DNA of 64,000 bases from Kalmanozyma brasiliensis GHG001 (taxonomy: Eukaryota > Basidiomycota > Ustilaginomycetes > Ustilaginales). The DNA lies in contig NW_015961948.1 in the NCBI RefSeq assembly GCF_000497045.1, positions 620,001 to 684,000 on the forward strand, given 5' to 3'. Under the pieces are notes generated by a model. That model ran no database searches. It was not told the DNA's origin and was given only the letters and a program-made list of their open reading frames with translations. This document shows, one piece after another, positions 20,004-30,297 of this stretch (its first letter is position 1; every line of letters starts with the position of its first letter). The position numbers and the translations under genes are program-made.

Positions 20004-22661
20004 ATGCCCAGGCCGCCGACACACTCGCCCGTCACGGGTGAGCCAGTTCCAGACTACTATATACACGCTTCTGACGCCTTCTTCCGCGATACAAAAGGAC
20101 GCGCCCTCCTCCTGCGGGGCGTCAATCTGTCCGGTCAGAACAAAAGCCCCATTGGCCAACCATCACAAAAGCTTCAAGGCTTCTGGGAATCCGCCGAGTC
20201 AGGTGGAGAATCGTTCGTAGGTCAGCCACTCAACCTTCAGGATGGCTCGGCAGACGTGCATCTCGCTCGCCTCCGCTCTTGGGGCTTCAACTGCTTGCGC
20301 TACGTCTTTACGTGGGAGGCCATCGAGCACAGAGGTCCCGGCCAATATGACACCCAATACCTCGACTACACCGTCGCCGTCCTCCGCAAAGTCAAGCAGT
20401 ACGGATTTCGAGTGTTTATGGATCCACATCAGGACCTCTTCTCCCGCTTTACCGGTGGTTCTGGTGCACCTTACTGGACCCTCATCGCTTGTGGAATGAA
20501 CCCTCGCAACGTTACTGCTACGCAGGCCGCCTTCCTCCAAGCAGAGTGGCCCAGCGCAGACAACCCGGACCCAGCCGACTTTCCCGATATGCTATGGGCA
20601 ACCAACTACACTCGCCTCGCCGCCGCTTCCCTCTCCATTCTCTTCTTCGCTGGCCGACACTTTGCTCCCCGATGCATCATCGACGGTCAGAACATCCAAG
20701 ACTGGCTACAGTCCCATTTCCTCAACGCCTGCAAACAGCTTCTCGACAAGATCGTCGCCGCAGGCGATCTCGTTGACGAGTGTGTCATCGGTTGGGACAG
20801 CGTAAATGAGCCAAATCAAACCTACATCAGCCTTGAGAGCATCTCCAGCATCCCTAAATCATGGCAGCTCAAAAAGGGCCCTGTCCCTACCCCTATCCAA
20901 AGCTTTCGTCTCGGAGCTGGCCAAGCTCAGACAGTTGAAAATTGGGTCTTCAGCTCACTCGGACCCAAACGTAGCGGCTCCGTCGAGGTGGATCCAAAGG
21001 GAAAGCTGGCTTGGTTGACAGAGGAAGAGGACGAGGTTCAGGGTGGTTCCAAGTGGGGTTGGAAACGCGACGAGGCTTGGCCACTTGGTCAATGCCTTTG
21101 GGCTGCTCACGGCGTTTGGGACCAAGCCACCGGCGAGGTCCTCAACGACGCTTACTTCCGCTGCTTCGAAGGCCCTGCTGGTACCAGACCCGCCGAGTTC
21201 GCCGAGGATTACTGGCTGCCACACCTCCGAGAGTACGCAAGTCTCATCCGGTCGGCTCATCGCGAAGCCATCATGTTCATTCAGCCACCCGTCTTCGAGC
21301 CACCACCCAAGTCACTTTCTCAGGATGATCTCAAGCAACGTGCGTGTCTCTCTGGCCACTTTTACGATGGTCTCACCCTCATCACCAAGCACTGGAATTG
21401 GTTCAACGCAGATGCTGTGGGTCTGCTGCGAGGCAAATACCGTGGTGTCCCCTTCGCAATCCGTATAGGCAACAAGGCCATCCGTCAATCTATCCGAGAC
21501 CAGCTGGGCTATCTTCGTCAGGATTGTTTGGACGGCCTCGGTCAATATCCTACCCTGATTGGTGAGATCGGCATCCCCTATGACCTCGACAAGAAGAAAT
21601 CCTACTACGGTGACAGCAAGGGACGAGGCATCGGAGACTATTCAGCGCAGACCTTGGCTCTCGATGCGTCGCTCAACGGCTGCGATGGCAAGAATCTTCT
21701 CAGCTACACTTTGTGGACCTACTGTCCAGACAACACGCATCAGTGGGGCGAGGATTGGAACGGCGAGGACCTCAGCATCTGGAGCCAAGACGACGTCAAG
21801 GGAGCTGACGCCGGCGACTCGTCCGAGCGAGCAAGGGCCGCGTCCGTATCGAGCGAACGCTCTAAAACTCTCAGTACGGTCTCGTCTGGCACCAATTCTA
21901 GATCCAGCATCAATCTGCCCGAGCTCGTCCAAGGCGCTGGCAACTACAATGCGCCCAGCCTGCTCAACGGCTCGCGCGCAGCTGCCGCCTTCTGTCGTCC
22001 ATTTCCGGTGGCTACCGTCGGCACGCCTGCAAGCATCGACTTTGACATCAAGTCGTCCGAGTTCAGCTATGCTGTCGACATGACTGGCGCCGAGTTGGAC
22101 GACGCCGGGCTCGCGACAGATATCTACCTGCCGTTCCTTCACTATGGCGCTGACGATATTGCTGCAGCTGCCAGCGGCGATCGCGGCAACAGGGGTAAAG
22201 GAACCAACAGAAGCAGAGAGAACAGCACCGCTTCCGAGCGCTGGGCTCGAAAGCAAGAGCAGAAGATCCGTTCTGCCGACTCTCTCGCATCTTCAACCTC
22301 GAGCCTCAACACCGGTGAGTCATCGAATTTCGACGACGACGTGTCATCCTCTTCGGGGTCAACCGTCAATGGCAACTCTACCGATCCTTCGGGAGCAGCC
22401 TCGACCAGGTCTGCCGCACAGCTAGCCGCCTTGGAGCAACTTCTTTCGCTCGATGTAGAGGTCTCGGCGGGTCGATGGGAAGTGGAAGGCCAGTATCTGA
22501 AATGGTACATCACGAAGGCAGAGGCCATCGCCGACGACGCCGGAAACCCTACCAACGGTGTCTTCCGCCATTCGATCAAGGTCAAACGCAAAGGCGGACC
22601 CGTCAAGCTCGAGATGTCGGGCAGTGCGTGGGACATCCTATGTTCCTGTGGCCTTCTCTAG
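20004..22661 (+). CDS. GH5 family beta-glucosidase of the ergosteryl-/glucosylceramide-glucosidase type
   Basis: 885 residues in one exon. N-terminal RALLLRGVNLSGQNKSP, then GFNCLRYVFTWEAIEHRGPGQ and FMDPHQDLFSRFTGGSGAP are hallmarks of the GH5_12 sterol-glucosidase group (Sgl1/EGCrP2). The general acid/base Glu is in WDSVNEPNQ (about residue 269) and the nucleophile Glu in LIGEIGIPYDLD (about 521). The C-terminal beta-sandwich (CRPFPVATVGTPASIDFD; WYITKAEA) is split by a 90-residue Ser-rich insert. There is no signal peptide, consistent with the cytosolic or vacuolar enzymes that hydrolyse ergosteryl-beta-glucoside. Exact substrate is inferred from the family. Confidence 0.85.
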   Translation: MPRPPTHSPVTGEPVPDYYIHASDAFFRDTKGRALLLRGVNLSGQNKSPIGQPSQKLQGFWESAESGGESFVGQPLNLQDGSADVHLARLRSWGFNCLRYVFTWEAIEHRGPGQYDTQYLDYTVAVLRKVKQYGFRVFMDPHQDLFSRFTGGSGAPYWTLIACGMNPRNVTATQAAFLQAEWPSADNPDPADFPDMLWATNYTRLAAASLSILFFAGRHFAPRCIIDGQNIQDWLQSHFLNACKQLLDKIVAAGDLVDECVIGWDSVNEPNQTYISLESISSIPKSWQLKKGPVPTPIQSFRLGAGQAQTVENWVFSSLGPKRSGSVEVDPKGKLAWLTEEEDEVQGGSKWGWKRDEAWPLGQCLWAAHGVWDQATGEVLNDAYFRCFEGPAGTRPAEFAEDYWLPHLREYASLIRSAHREAIMFIQPPVFEPPPKSLSQDDLKQRACLSGHFYDGLTLITKHWNWFNADAVGLLRGKYRGVPFAIRIGNKAIRQSIRDQLGYLRQDCLDGLGQYPTLIGEIGIPYDLDKKKSYYGDSKGRGIGDYSAQTLALDASLNGCDGKNLLSYTLWTYCPDNTHQWGEDWNGEDLSIWSQDDVKGADAGDSSERARAASVSSERSKTLSTVSSGTNSRSSINLPELVQGAGNYNAPSLLNGSRAAAAFCRPFPVATVGTPASIDFDIKSSEFSYAVDMTGAELDDAGLATDIYLPFLHYGADDIAAAASGDRGNRGKGTNRSRENSTASERWARKQEQKIRSADSLASSTSSLNTGESSNFDDDVSSSSGSTVNGNSTDPSGAASTRSAAQLAALEQLLSLDVEVSAGRWEVEGQYLKWYITKAEAIADDAGNPTNGVFRHSIKVKRKGGPVKLEMSGSAWDILCSCGLL

Positions 22662-23136
22662 AACCTCTCATCATTCACGCAACGGCATCTGTGCATTCGC
22701 AATCAGTTCATCGCATTCTCAATGTTGATCATCTTCACGCAAAGCAGAGCTCACATGAAGGGACGGATGTGTTCGGACGAGCTCTCACGACGTTGGAGAG
22801 ACGGAGAAGTGAAGATTGAACGAGATGAAAGACACACATTTTGGACAGGCCAAAGGCGACAGTCCCGCAAACGACGAACCAGTCGTCGTGGGAACGTCGA
22901 CGAGCATCAAGACGAAGAAACAAAGCATGCGAGAGAAGGCGAAGATTGACGTGCACGGGTGACGGTCGACGTCGAGGACCGGTCTCGACGCCCCCCTTTG
23001 TACCCTGTGTTGGACGGGGTCGTTCCTTCCGAAGGACCAAGGGCATTTGAAGCGAGAAAAGATGAAAAGAGGCTGACCGGCAGGAGAGAAAGTCCATGAG
23101 CACCCAGCTCCGGTGAGCCAAGCTTGGAGATGGCGT
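22662..23136. other. Convergent intergenic stretch
   Basis: About 475 bases between the stops of the GH5 gene and the barrel-protein gene. No gene is seen. Confidence 0.5.
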
Positions 23137-24117
23137 CTAAGAGTCGGCCTGCTCCTGGATGATCTTGGAGAGACCATCGTACAGATTAGCAAAGTTGTTG
23201 AGATTGCCGGTGGGGGTAGCGGCGGCAGCGGCGGCGGCCTGAGCAGCGGCAGCAGACGAGGAAGCAGCAGCCCTCGACTTGCTGGCACGAACACTGGAAC
23301 GCGACTGAGCAGCGGCTCGGGAAGCGGACTGACTAGCGCGGGCGGCAGCCTTGGTGATCGAGGCGACGGAAGCGCGCGAAGCGGCGGCAGAACGAGAGGC
23401 AGCGGCAGATGACGAAGCGGCATCAGCAGAGGAAGAAGCGGCGGCGGCGGCAGATGCAGAGGCGGCAGCGGCGGACGAAGAAGCTTCAGCGGCTGCTGCT
23501 TGAGCCTGTTGCTGAGCCTTCTTCTTGGCAGCGGCGGCGGCGGCAGCAGCAGCCCGGCCATCATCGCCGTTGTCGTCGTTGTTCTTGTTACCACCATTGT
23601 TATTGTTGTTGTTGCCGCCATTGTTGTTGCCGCCGCTGTTGCCCGAGTTTCCGCCACCTTCGCCAGCAGGCCACCATGTGATGGGGAAGACACCAGTGCC
23701 AAGGCCTGTGAATTCGGTGAAGAGGCCGACGCTCATGTCGAGAGAGCCGTAGAAGCAGTTTCCACCACCAGTGGGGCAAGCGTCTTCAACGGTGGCGGTT
23801 GCGGTCTTTTGTCCGTTGGAAATGACGATGGTCTTACCGCACCACGAAGAGCGCTGACCCAGGTCACCGTACATGGGCTGGTTGAGGGCAACGACGTGCT
23901 CATTGGGGCTGAGGAAGCGACCGCAAGCACCAGCGTTACCGGTTCCGACGTCATACCAGGTGGCCATGCCCGAGTAGGTGGCGCGCTTGGCGAGGGCCTG
24001 CTCATGAGAAACAGGGCCCTGTTTGTGGTGTCGTCGGTTCATCGAAGTGGACATGTGAGACGAAGCCAGGGTGCTCGACACCAAGGCAGTGAGGACGACC
24101 GCTGCGGCAGCCTTCAT
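23137..24117 (-). CDS. Secreted double-psi beta-barrel (RlpA/barwin-like) protein with Asn/Gly linker and long Ala/Ser-rich tail
   Basis: 326 residues. A signal peptide (MKAAAAVVLTALVSSTLAS) precedes a short pro-segment ending in a Kex2-like site (ALAKR). The DPBB domain covers about residues 49-150: TYSGMATWYDV, ACGRF, SSWCGKTIVI, ATATVEDACP, LDMSVGLFTEF, FPITWW, with conserved cysteines. A Gly/Asn-rich linker follows, then about 160 residues dominated by Ala and Ser with regular Arg/Lys, and a non-repetitive end NNFANLYDGLSKIIQE. DPBB proteins in fungi resemble expansins, cerato-platanins and rare lipoprotein A and often bind wall polysaccharide. The tail is unlike any I know. Role at the cell wall is inferred. 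Confidence 0.8.
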   Translation of the reverse strand: MKAAAAVVLTALVSSTLASSHMSTSMNRRHHKQGPVSHEQALAKRATYSGMATWYDVGTGNAGACGRFLSPNEHVVALNQPMYGDLGQRSSWCGKTIVISNGQKTATATVEDACPTGGGNCFYGSLDMSVGLFTEFTGLGTGVFPITWWPAGEGGGNSGNSGGNNNGGNNNNNNGGNKNNDDNGDDGRAAAAAAAAAKKKAQQQAQAAAAEASSSAAAASASAAAAASSSADAASSSAAASRSAAASRASVASITKAAARASQSASRAAAQSRSSVRASKSRAAASSSAAAAQAAAAAAATPTGNLNNFANLYDGLSKIIQEQADS

Positions 24118-26027
24118 GTTGGATAGATGCGAGATCAAGTCGGTGGTTGGTGCTGGAAGCAATATGCGTGACAGGTATGAATGTCGTTGATCCTCCCAAG
24201 ATATCAAAGTTGAAACGAATGTATGATGTTGCACAACAGAGGCGGCGCGCGAGTCGTGAAACGGGAGAAGGAGGAACGAGCCGAAGTGGAGTGGATGATG
24301 AGACGGAGCGGAGTGGAGTGGAGTGGAACGATGAACGGATGGTGTTGGTGGAGATGACGATGGTGGTGATGAGAACTTAAAAGAGCGTGTGCAATAGGGC
24401 AAGCCATGGTGGAGCCACACGAGACGGGCTTGCCAGAACAAGCCTCTTGAGAAGCACGAGCAAAAGCAGCAACGACTCGCACTTGGCTGACTACCTCCCT
24501 TTGAGCTCGGGCATGGCAGCATCCCGACAGCGGAGTGACTGTGCGTGCATGCACTCTCTTGGCGTGTTGGCACAATTCCAGTCGTGGCAAGGGTCTCAGT
24601 GTTGGACTCGAGGGCTGGCAACAAGCGCGTCTGACACGCGGTGATGTACCTCAATTCTAATCGTCTGTCGATCCATGCAGCACATGCCGAGTCAGACAAA
24701 GCACACGCGCGTGTGCAGTTTGTAATGCAGCCAATACAAAATTTCAATTCCGAGGCGAGATGCAGCCCGAAAACTCTGGTCAACCAACGCGCTGTTTGTT
24801 TCTCAATTTGAACCTTGAGCTTCCAGCGCTTGACATTTCCAAATCGACATGTCCGAGGGGGATCAATTGGGCTGACAGTCGTCTTCCGAGGCGCGTTGAT
24901 ACCCAACCGAGCTCAACTCTTACCGAGACAGCAGCAAGCAAGGTTCGACGACTCACAGCTGTCGTTGCGCGCGGTCGACCTTTGTTTGGTCGATGGTCGG
25001 ACGGTTGCGCTTCGTCTGATCGCCATAGAATGCAAATACCCCTGAGTCTGGGCTGGGAGCCGGTCCCAGACGATGCTGTCACCACCGCGTGGTCTATGCT
25101 TGTAGATCTTGCTCTCTTTGATGTCCACTGTGCGCCGAGTGTTGCCGATTCCTTGGCAGCGTCAAATAGGGCAAGAACATTCTAAGCAGGGTAGCACAAT
25201 TCAGCAGAGGAAGACACCTGCTGCTTCTGTTCGCCGCAGACATTTGTTTGATCTGCGTCTTGGCGAGGACAGTGCTGCATGCTGCCGCCAACTTCTGAAT
25301 GTTCTTTGCATCCAATTAGACAGTCTGTCAAGGTCGCCTGCGCTGCTTCCTCGAGGTCGCTTGTTTCGTCTTGCCTGGCTTGGCGTTCATCTGGTGTGCC
25401 TTGTTTCCCGGATCCTTGTTTGTCCCGTTCAGGCACTCTGGTGTCGACTCAGGCAACGGCGTCTACCGGCGTTCAAGATCCGCCTTCGCGTCTGTCACAG
25501 ATGTCAAAACATCCTCGCTCCATTCATGCGATCTTGCCAGGCAGGCCGCGCACAGAAAACTTCTGCGCCATGTTCCAAACCACGCCAATGCAGATGATCG
25601 GCCAAGACTAAAGAAGCAATGTGACGACAGCGGAACGCAGATCCCGAAGAACAGGGCCTCTGGTGACCGACTCAGAATGTCCTTCCTTGCTGCTACCCCT
25701 CGGACCACCAAGCCAGCCTACCGAGACAGCGAGCCCGCTCAGCATTGTCGTCCGGTAACGATGGCTAGGATAGCAAATGGAGCGTTCAATGCGAGCGCGC
25801 TCCTGGTTTCTTTGAACTTTGGGTTCAGGACCTGATGCAGGCATGCGTCTGTCGAAGAACGACACTCACATGGGTCCAGCTTCCTAGCCGTAGCAAGGGC
25901 GTTGAACGATCCATGAACAATGAGTTACAATTACATGTGGCCAAGTCATGCAAACGATGCCGCAGAGACTAGGGTACGCCAATCAATCTTGGTACTCCAG
26001 TCGGGGCATGATCGCGCCGCGCTTTGA
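24118..26027. other. 1.9 kb intergenic stretch
   Basis: Upstream of the barrel-protein gene and downstream of the hydrolase gene. Several ORFs of 75-160 codons exist, but their composition looks random, none has recognisable motifs and no splice chain joins them. Short GGAGT repeats (GGAGTGGAGTGGAGTGGA) lie near 24310. No RNA gene was recognised. The barrel-protein gene may have a long regulated promoter here. Confidence 0.45.
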
Positions 26028-27872
26028 TTAGCTGCTATCCTTCCGAATCCTTTCAAAAACTTCCACCACCACCAAAGTGTTCGTCATTAAGCTATGACTG
26101 GCACCCTCGATCACGCGCAGCGAGCAGTTCCGCATCTCCTTGGACAAGCTGACCGAACTCGAAAGAGGGATCCGCTCGTCCTTGCTGCCATGCCACACCT
26201 CACATGCCACCTGAACGTCTGTGTAGTCAAAGCCCCACGGCTTCTTGCCAAGCACCAAATTCAGATCATCCACCAGCCCGCGCGCACTCTCGTTACGAGA
26301 TGCTTTGAGGAGAGCCACTGCGCTTTCGCGTTCTGCCTCTTCCGTCGCCAGAGTTCTGCCATGGCCGGAGAGAATCGGCCGATCACTGTCGATAGCTCGT
26401 CTTGATGCCGCTTCTTGCTGTACATCTGTCCGTTGAGAGGCCACGTCCGATGGCCTTCCGTCACCGTGAAGCTCGAATTGCCGATCTATGGAGAATTCGT
26501 CGTCCGACGAGTTCAACGGTGTCTTGCTGTTCGCTCTGGATACTTCCCTGCCAAGCCGCCAATTTTGCAGCTTCCATTCTGCTGCCTGAGCGGTCTTGAT
26601 GAATCCGTCGGGCACGTATCGTAGCCATCGATAGCCGCTATCTTGCTGCATACCCGCCCATGGAGCGAGAAATCGGACAGGACCTTGGACGCGATCAGGG
26701 AAAAGGAGCGCTACAGCGGCGGCAAATGGCGCTCCTGCACTGTGCGCCAGCATGGCAAATCGGTCGATGTGTAGCAGATCAGCCACCTTTTCGACGATCA
26801 AGCTCCATCCCAAGATGGTACGTGAATCTGTTGGTACACCGTCAGTGCGTCCGATGCCCCACCGATCGATACAGATCAGCCGCAGGCCAAGGGAGGTAGC
26901 GAGCTCATCGTAGAGGCCGACAAGATGCCTTGAGGCTCCTAGCCCCAAAAATACTATGACCGCGCGGCCTTTCTCGTCGCCGACATCCGCAAATGATACT
27001 TGCATGGCTGGAGCGCCAGGAATCGTGATATCAGCACAACACGTTAGACCCCTTCTCTTCGAGCGCAAGCCGTCAGGAACGGATGAGCTCGGTGGCGAGC
27101 GCCCTGGCCGAGGAGGACGACCGTTGTGTGCGCGTCCGCCAAGATGTCGCTTGCGATCGTGATCCGGCTCGGAGCTTCCCGTTGAAAGGTTGGACATGAC
27201 CCTTGCAAGAGTTTCAGGTTCCGTGCTCTGGAGCATCGTGCGGCTCGCGCGTTCCACAGAGCCGACCGAAGAGACCGAACTTACATTCAGCAACGCTCCT
27301 CCCTGCGGCGAGGTCGTTCGGGATGACTCCCTCGGAGAAGCACAGTGGTCGATGGCTGCCCACGATGCCGAAGGTTGCGGGCCTCGTGTTGGTGGCGGGA
27401 CGTCCAACAGACTGCTAGAATATGTTCGGACGATCTCTTCGATTGACTTGACAGGCTCTCGTGCCATATTGCGCGTTCGAAATTGGAGCCGTGCTGTGGT
27501 GGGTGCAGCCTTCGTGCTGGACGCAGCATTTGACGGCCGGGCATTAACGTGATCGTCATCTTCGTCGATTGGCCTAGGTGCTTGCAGTGATGCGCCTGCA
27601 AGCTGCACCTGCGTCGATCCGGGTGCATCACTAAATCGAGAGTCGAGTTGACTACCTGAGCGAGATCTACGTAGAGCATTGTGCCTCGACGACGATGACT
27701 TGTCCTCCCTAACAGGGTTCGCTTCGTGCGCAACGAGAGTATGCTTGGGGATGTAAGGCCCTGTCCTTTTGCGCTCCGGATACAAGTCATAGTAGCTTGT
27801 TGCAGGCCGGATACGGCTGTGGGAGCCTGCTTTCGGTGCCGGATGTCGCCGGTCTTCGTCGTCTCGTATCAT
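26028..27872 (-). CDS. Alpha/beta-hydrolase fold protein with long disordered N-terminus
   Basis: 614 residues, one exon, MIRDDEDRRHPAPK start. The first 270 residues are Ser/Arg/Pro-rich and look disordered. The hydrolase domain begins near MQVSFADVGDEKG: VIVFLGLGASRHLVGLYDE (oxyanion loop), IDRWGIGRTDG, then the nucleophile elbow LAHSAGAPF (Ser about 376; Ala replaces the usual first Gly of GxSxG). A 130-residue insertion follows, then the acid in HGSKDERIP (about 564) and the His in GASHSLM (about 593), completing the triad. No signal or membrane segment. Likely an esterase, lipase or related enzyme; substrate unknown. Confidence 0.8.
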   Translation of the reverse strand: MIRDDEDRRHPAPKAGSHSRIRPATSYYDLYPERKRTGPYIPKHTLVAHEANPVREDKSSSSRHNALRRSRSGSQLDSRFSDAPGSTQVQLAGASLQAPRPIDEDDDHVNARPSNAASSTKAAPTTARLQFRTRNMAREPVKSIEEIVRTYSSSLLDVPPPTRGPQPSASWAAIDHCASPRESSRTTSPQGGALLNVSSVSSVGSVERASRTMLQSTEPETLARVMSNLSTGSSEPDHDRKRHLGGRAHNGRPPRPGRSPPSSSVPDGLRSKRRGLTCCADITIPGAPAMQVSFADVGDEKGRAVIVFLGLGASRHLVGLYDELATSLGLRLICIDRWGIGRTDGVPTDSRTILGWSLIVEKVADLLHIDRFAMLAHSAGAPFAAAVALLFPDRVQGPVRFLAPWAGMQQDSGYRWLRYVPDGFIKTAQAAEWKLQNWRLGREVSRANSKTPLNSSDDEFSIDRQFELHGDGRPSDVASQRTDVQQEAASRRAIDSDRPILSGHGRTLATEEAERESAVALLKASRNESARGLVDDLNLVLGKKPWGFDYTDVQVACEVWHGSKDERIPLSSSVSLSKEMRNCSLRVIEGASHSLMTNTLVVVEVFERIRKDSS

Positions 27873-29059
27873 GACTCTGTCAAGGCCCTCGCTAACGATT
27901 CATTCCATGTCGAGGTTGGCAGGGTGACTGAGGTATGCGATAGGACTGGGCGCATTGTGAGCTCCGCTCGTCTGCTCTATGCAGTACCGCCGACTCTTCA
28001 AGCTGTTCCCATTGTGATCCGGCTCGCATGCATGATGTCTCAGCGAGCCGAGCGCAGATAGGTCGTGATGGTGAGAGGCGAAGCTGTCGAGCAGGTCTGA
28101 GATAGCCAAGGGTCCTCTTGGGAGCATCACGCGTCCGAGACCCGTGCCGACCTCGTTTTTGGTGGGCGGAGGGTCCCTGAATTCATTTGGACCCTGACTC
28201 TGCTCGTGCTCGTCGCATGTCCTGCACGCTAGTCGCCCTGCTGCTGTTGTAGAGATCCACTTGCCTCGATTAGTGAGTAGGACTTGCAGTCTAGGATGAT
28301 GGAGTTCATCCTGAGGCTGAGGATGAGAGGGCGCCAGCTGACTTGGTCAAGTCTGAGGCAGAGACTGCGGCCAACACGATCCTACCAACTCCTGGCAGGG
28401 ACGAGCCTTGGGCAAGAATGAAATGCAACTCTGTCTGACGGAGCAGACGAAAGTCAACCGCATAACTTACGACAGAAACACGGAACACGACATGCCTGAC
28501 AATAATTCTCGTAGACCCGAATCACAAAATAACTCAAGAGGTGAGTATTTGCTTTTCTCGCCACTCACAGTCTGGGATCAACTCCGGTTCGTGCTCAAAA
28601 TTGTCATTATGGCTTCGCTCGACCACTACTCACGCCCGTGCGAAACAAACATCTCGACCATAAAATGCTCGGCTGACAAAAAATGTCAATGAAACAGCTC
28701 GAACTGCGGGAGACATGGCAACCAAATCATGTCAATGCCCGTTGACTTGTCGCAGTCTTGATCTAATTTACTCTTACTGAATTCCAGCTTGAATTCACGT
28801 AGATAATCATCTCGTAAAGCTCAGATTGACATCGCCCTCTGCGCTATTTGGAGCATAGAGCGGGCGAATTGTGCACGATGTCAATTTTATCATCCTCTCA
28901 CAGCTCAATGGCCAAATTTTGTGTGACATTTACTCTGCTTTAGCAACAAAGTCACTACGCTGACCAATTACGCAGACCAATAGCAAACAAATGGACCAAC
29001 AAACGCCCTAGAAATGCTAGAATTCCTTACACGATCGATCTGTGCACGTCCGGTGGCGA
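27873..29059. other. 1.2 kb intergenic stretch, relatively AT-rich between about 28,430 and 29,030
   Basis: Promoter side of the hydrolase gene and 3' side of the RRM gene. No gene is seen. The right half is clearly richer in A+T than its surroundings and contains two closely spaced CCAAT boxes (28969-28986). Confidence 0.5.
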
Positions 29060-30297
29060 TCACTTCCACTTCTTCCCGGTGGCCCTCTGTCGTTCGTCTC
29101 CGATGGGTCGGGGCACATTGCGCTGAACGATGGCGAAGGAAGCAGGCAAGACACCCAAGGTCAGTCCTGCTCAGCGTCCATCGGAAGGAAATGCAGTATT
29201 CAACTTACCCTCGGACCATGGTCGGAATCTTCTGAGTCTTGCTTGCTCGCCGCAGCGACAGTGGCGCCATTTTCGCTCCAGAGACTGTGATGAGAGGCAC
29301 CGCCGTGGTCAGTCCCGATACGAGCCGGACTCAGCGCGACATGGCCAGTGGGTATTTGAGATGGTCTTGGCGTCGAGTGTGCCTGCGACACGATGTTGGA
29401 CCGGACACTCGGCGGCGCGCTGCCAGCTCGCGAGTCAGCCGTGAGCTGATCCCGAGCAGGAACAGAACTCGACAGGTCATCCTGGAACGAGCCGGGAACG
29501 GGCTGTTGTATAGAAGGCGAAAGTCGGGAGACACTCGCTTGAACTTGCATTGCACCGATCAGGAGGCCATGCAGGGACAGACGAGCCAGAGAAGCACTTG
29601 AGGCGCAGCAATACCTGACGAGGGCTCGATCGCCGTAGGTGCGGCCATCGCGCTGCTCGAGATGTTGGAGCTCCACGACATGACCGAATGGCTCCGTCAA
29701 AGCTCTGACCATGGCTGGAGACGTGACGACGCTTGCGTCAAGACCGGAAAGCAAGAGGGCGGACTCGTCGCCGCCTGGCAGGATTTCTGGCAGAGGCAAT
29801 CCCTGACACTGTTCAGGCTTTGTCTGGCAACAATTCAAGCGCAAGAGGTGTTGATCGGTGAGTATCGTGGACTCAAACTTGTGCGGGGAGATGGAAAAGC
29901 GGCAGCCGCCCTCTCTCGTCCTCTGGTGTGAAGCGAGGCTTACCTGGACGACAGTGTCAACTGCCTTGGGCTGTGCCGCAACCTCATCGCCATGAGACTC
30001 GACACACTCTTGTGAGAAAGGCGTAGCGCTCCTTTGGACGATAGCGAAGGATACCTCGACACGGTAGCCGTGCCAATCGTGGCCGTTGAGATTCGCAATA
30101 GCAGCTCTGGCTTGAGTCGAGTCCGACATGAGGATGAACCCCCGTCTTCGAGCCAGATGATCAAGAGTTGCCAAGATCACAGCATGCTCGACCTGGCCAA
30201 ATTGCGCAAAGAGTGCCTCGAGCTGATCTGTGGTGGCATCCAGAGGAAGGTTGAGAACGTACAGGTTGCGCTGGGCGCGCTCGCGACCGCTTCTCAT
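29060..30297 (-). CDS. RNA-binding protein with two RRM-type domains, three exons
   Basis: Exons 30297-29944, 29823-29209 and 29122-29060 (introns 120 and 86 nt, GTAAGC...CAG and GTAAGT...CAG) give 343 residues. RRM1 occupies about residues 11-83: RNP2 LYVLNLP, RNP1 RRGFILMS. A second RRM-like domain (ALLLSGLDASVVTSP, YGDRALVRYCC) follows the first intron. A Ser/Pro-rich tail ends in the small third exon (RNVPRPIGDERQRATGKKWK), which replaces the short nonsense end of the unspliced frame. The first intron is stop-free and a multiple of three. A longer N-terminus is possible because the frame is open upstream to 30549. RNA target unknown. Confidence 0.75.

Noticed and set aside
25109..25835. 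Chain of plus-strand ORFs (about 110-160 codons) in the 1.9 kb intergenic stretch
   Set aside because: Random-looking composition, no splice sites joining them, no start with good context.
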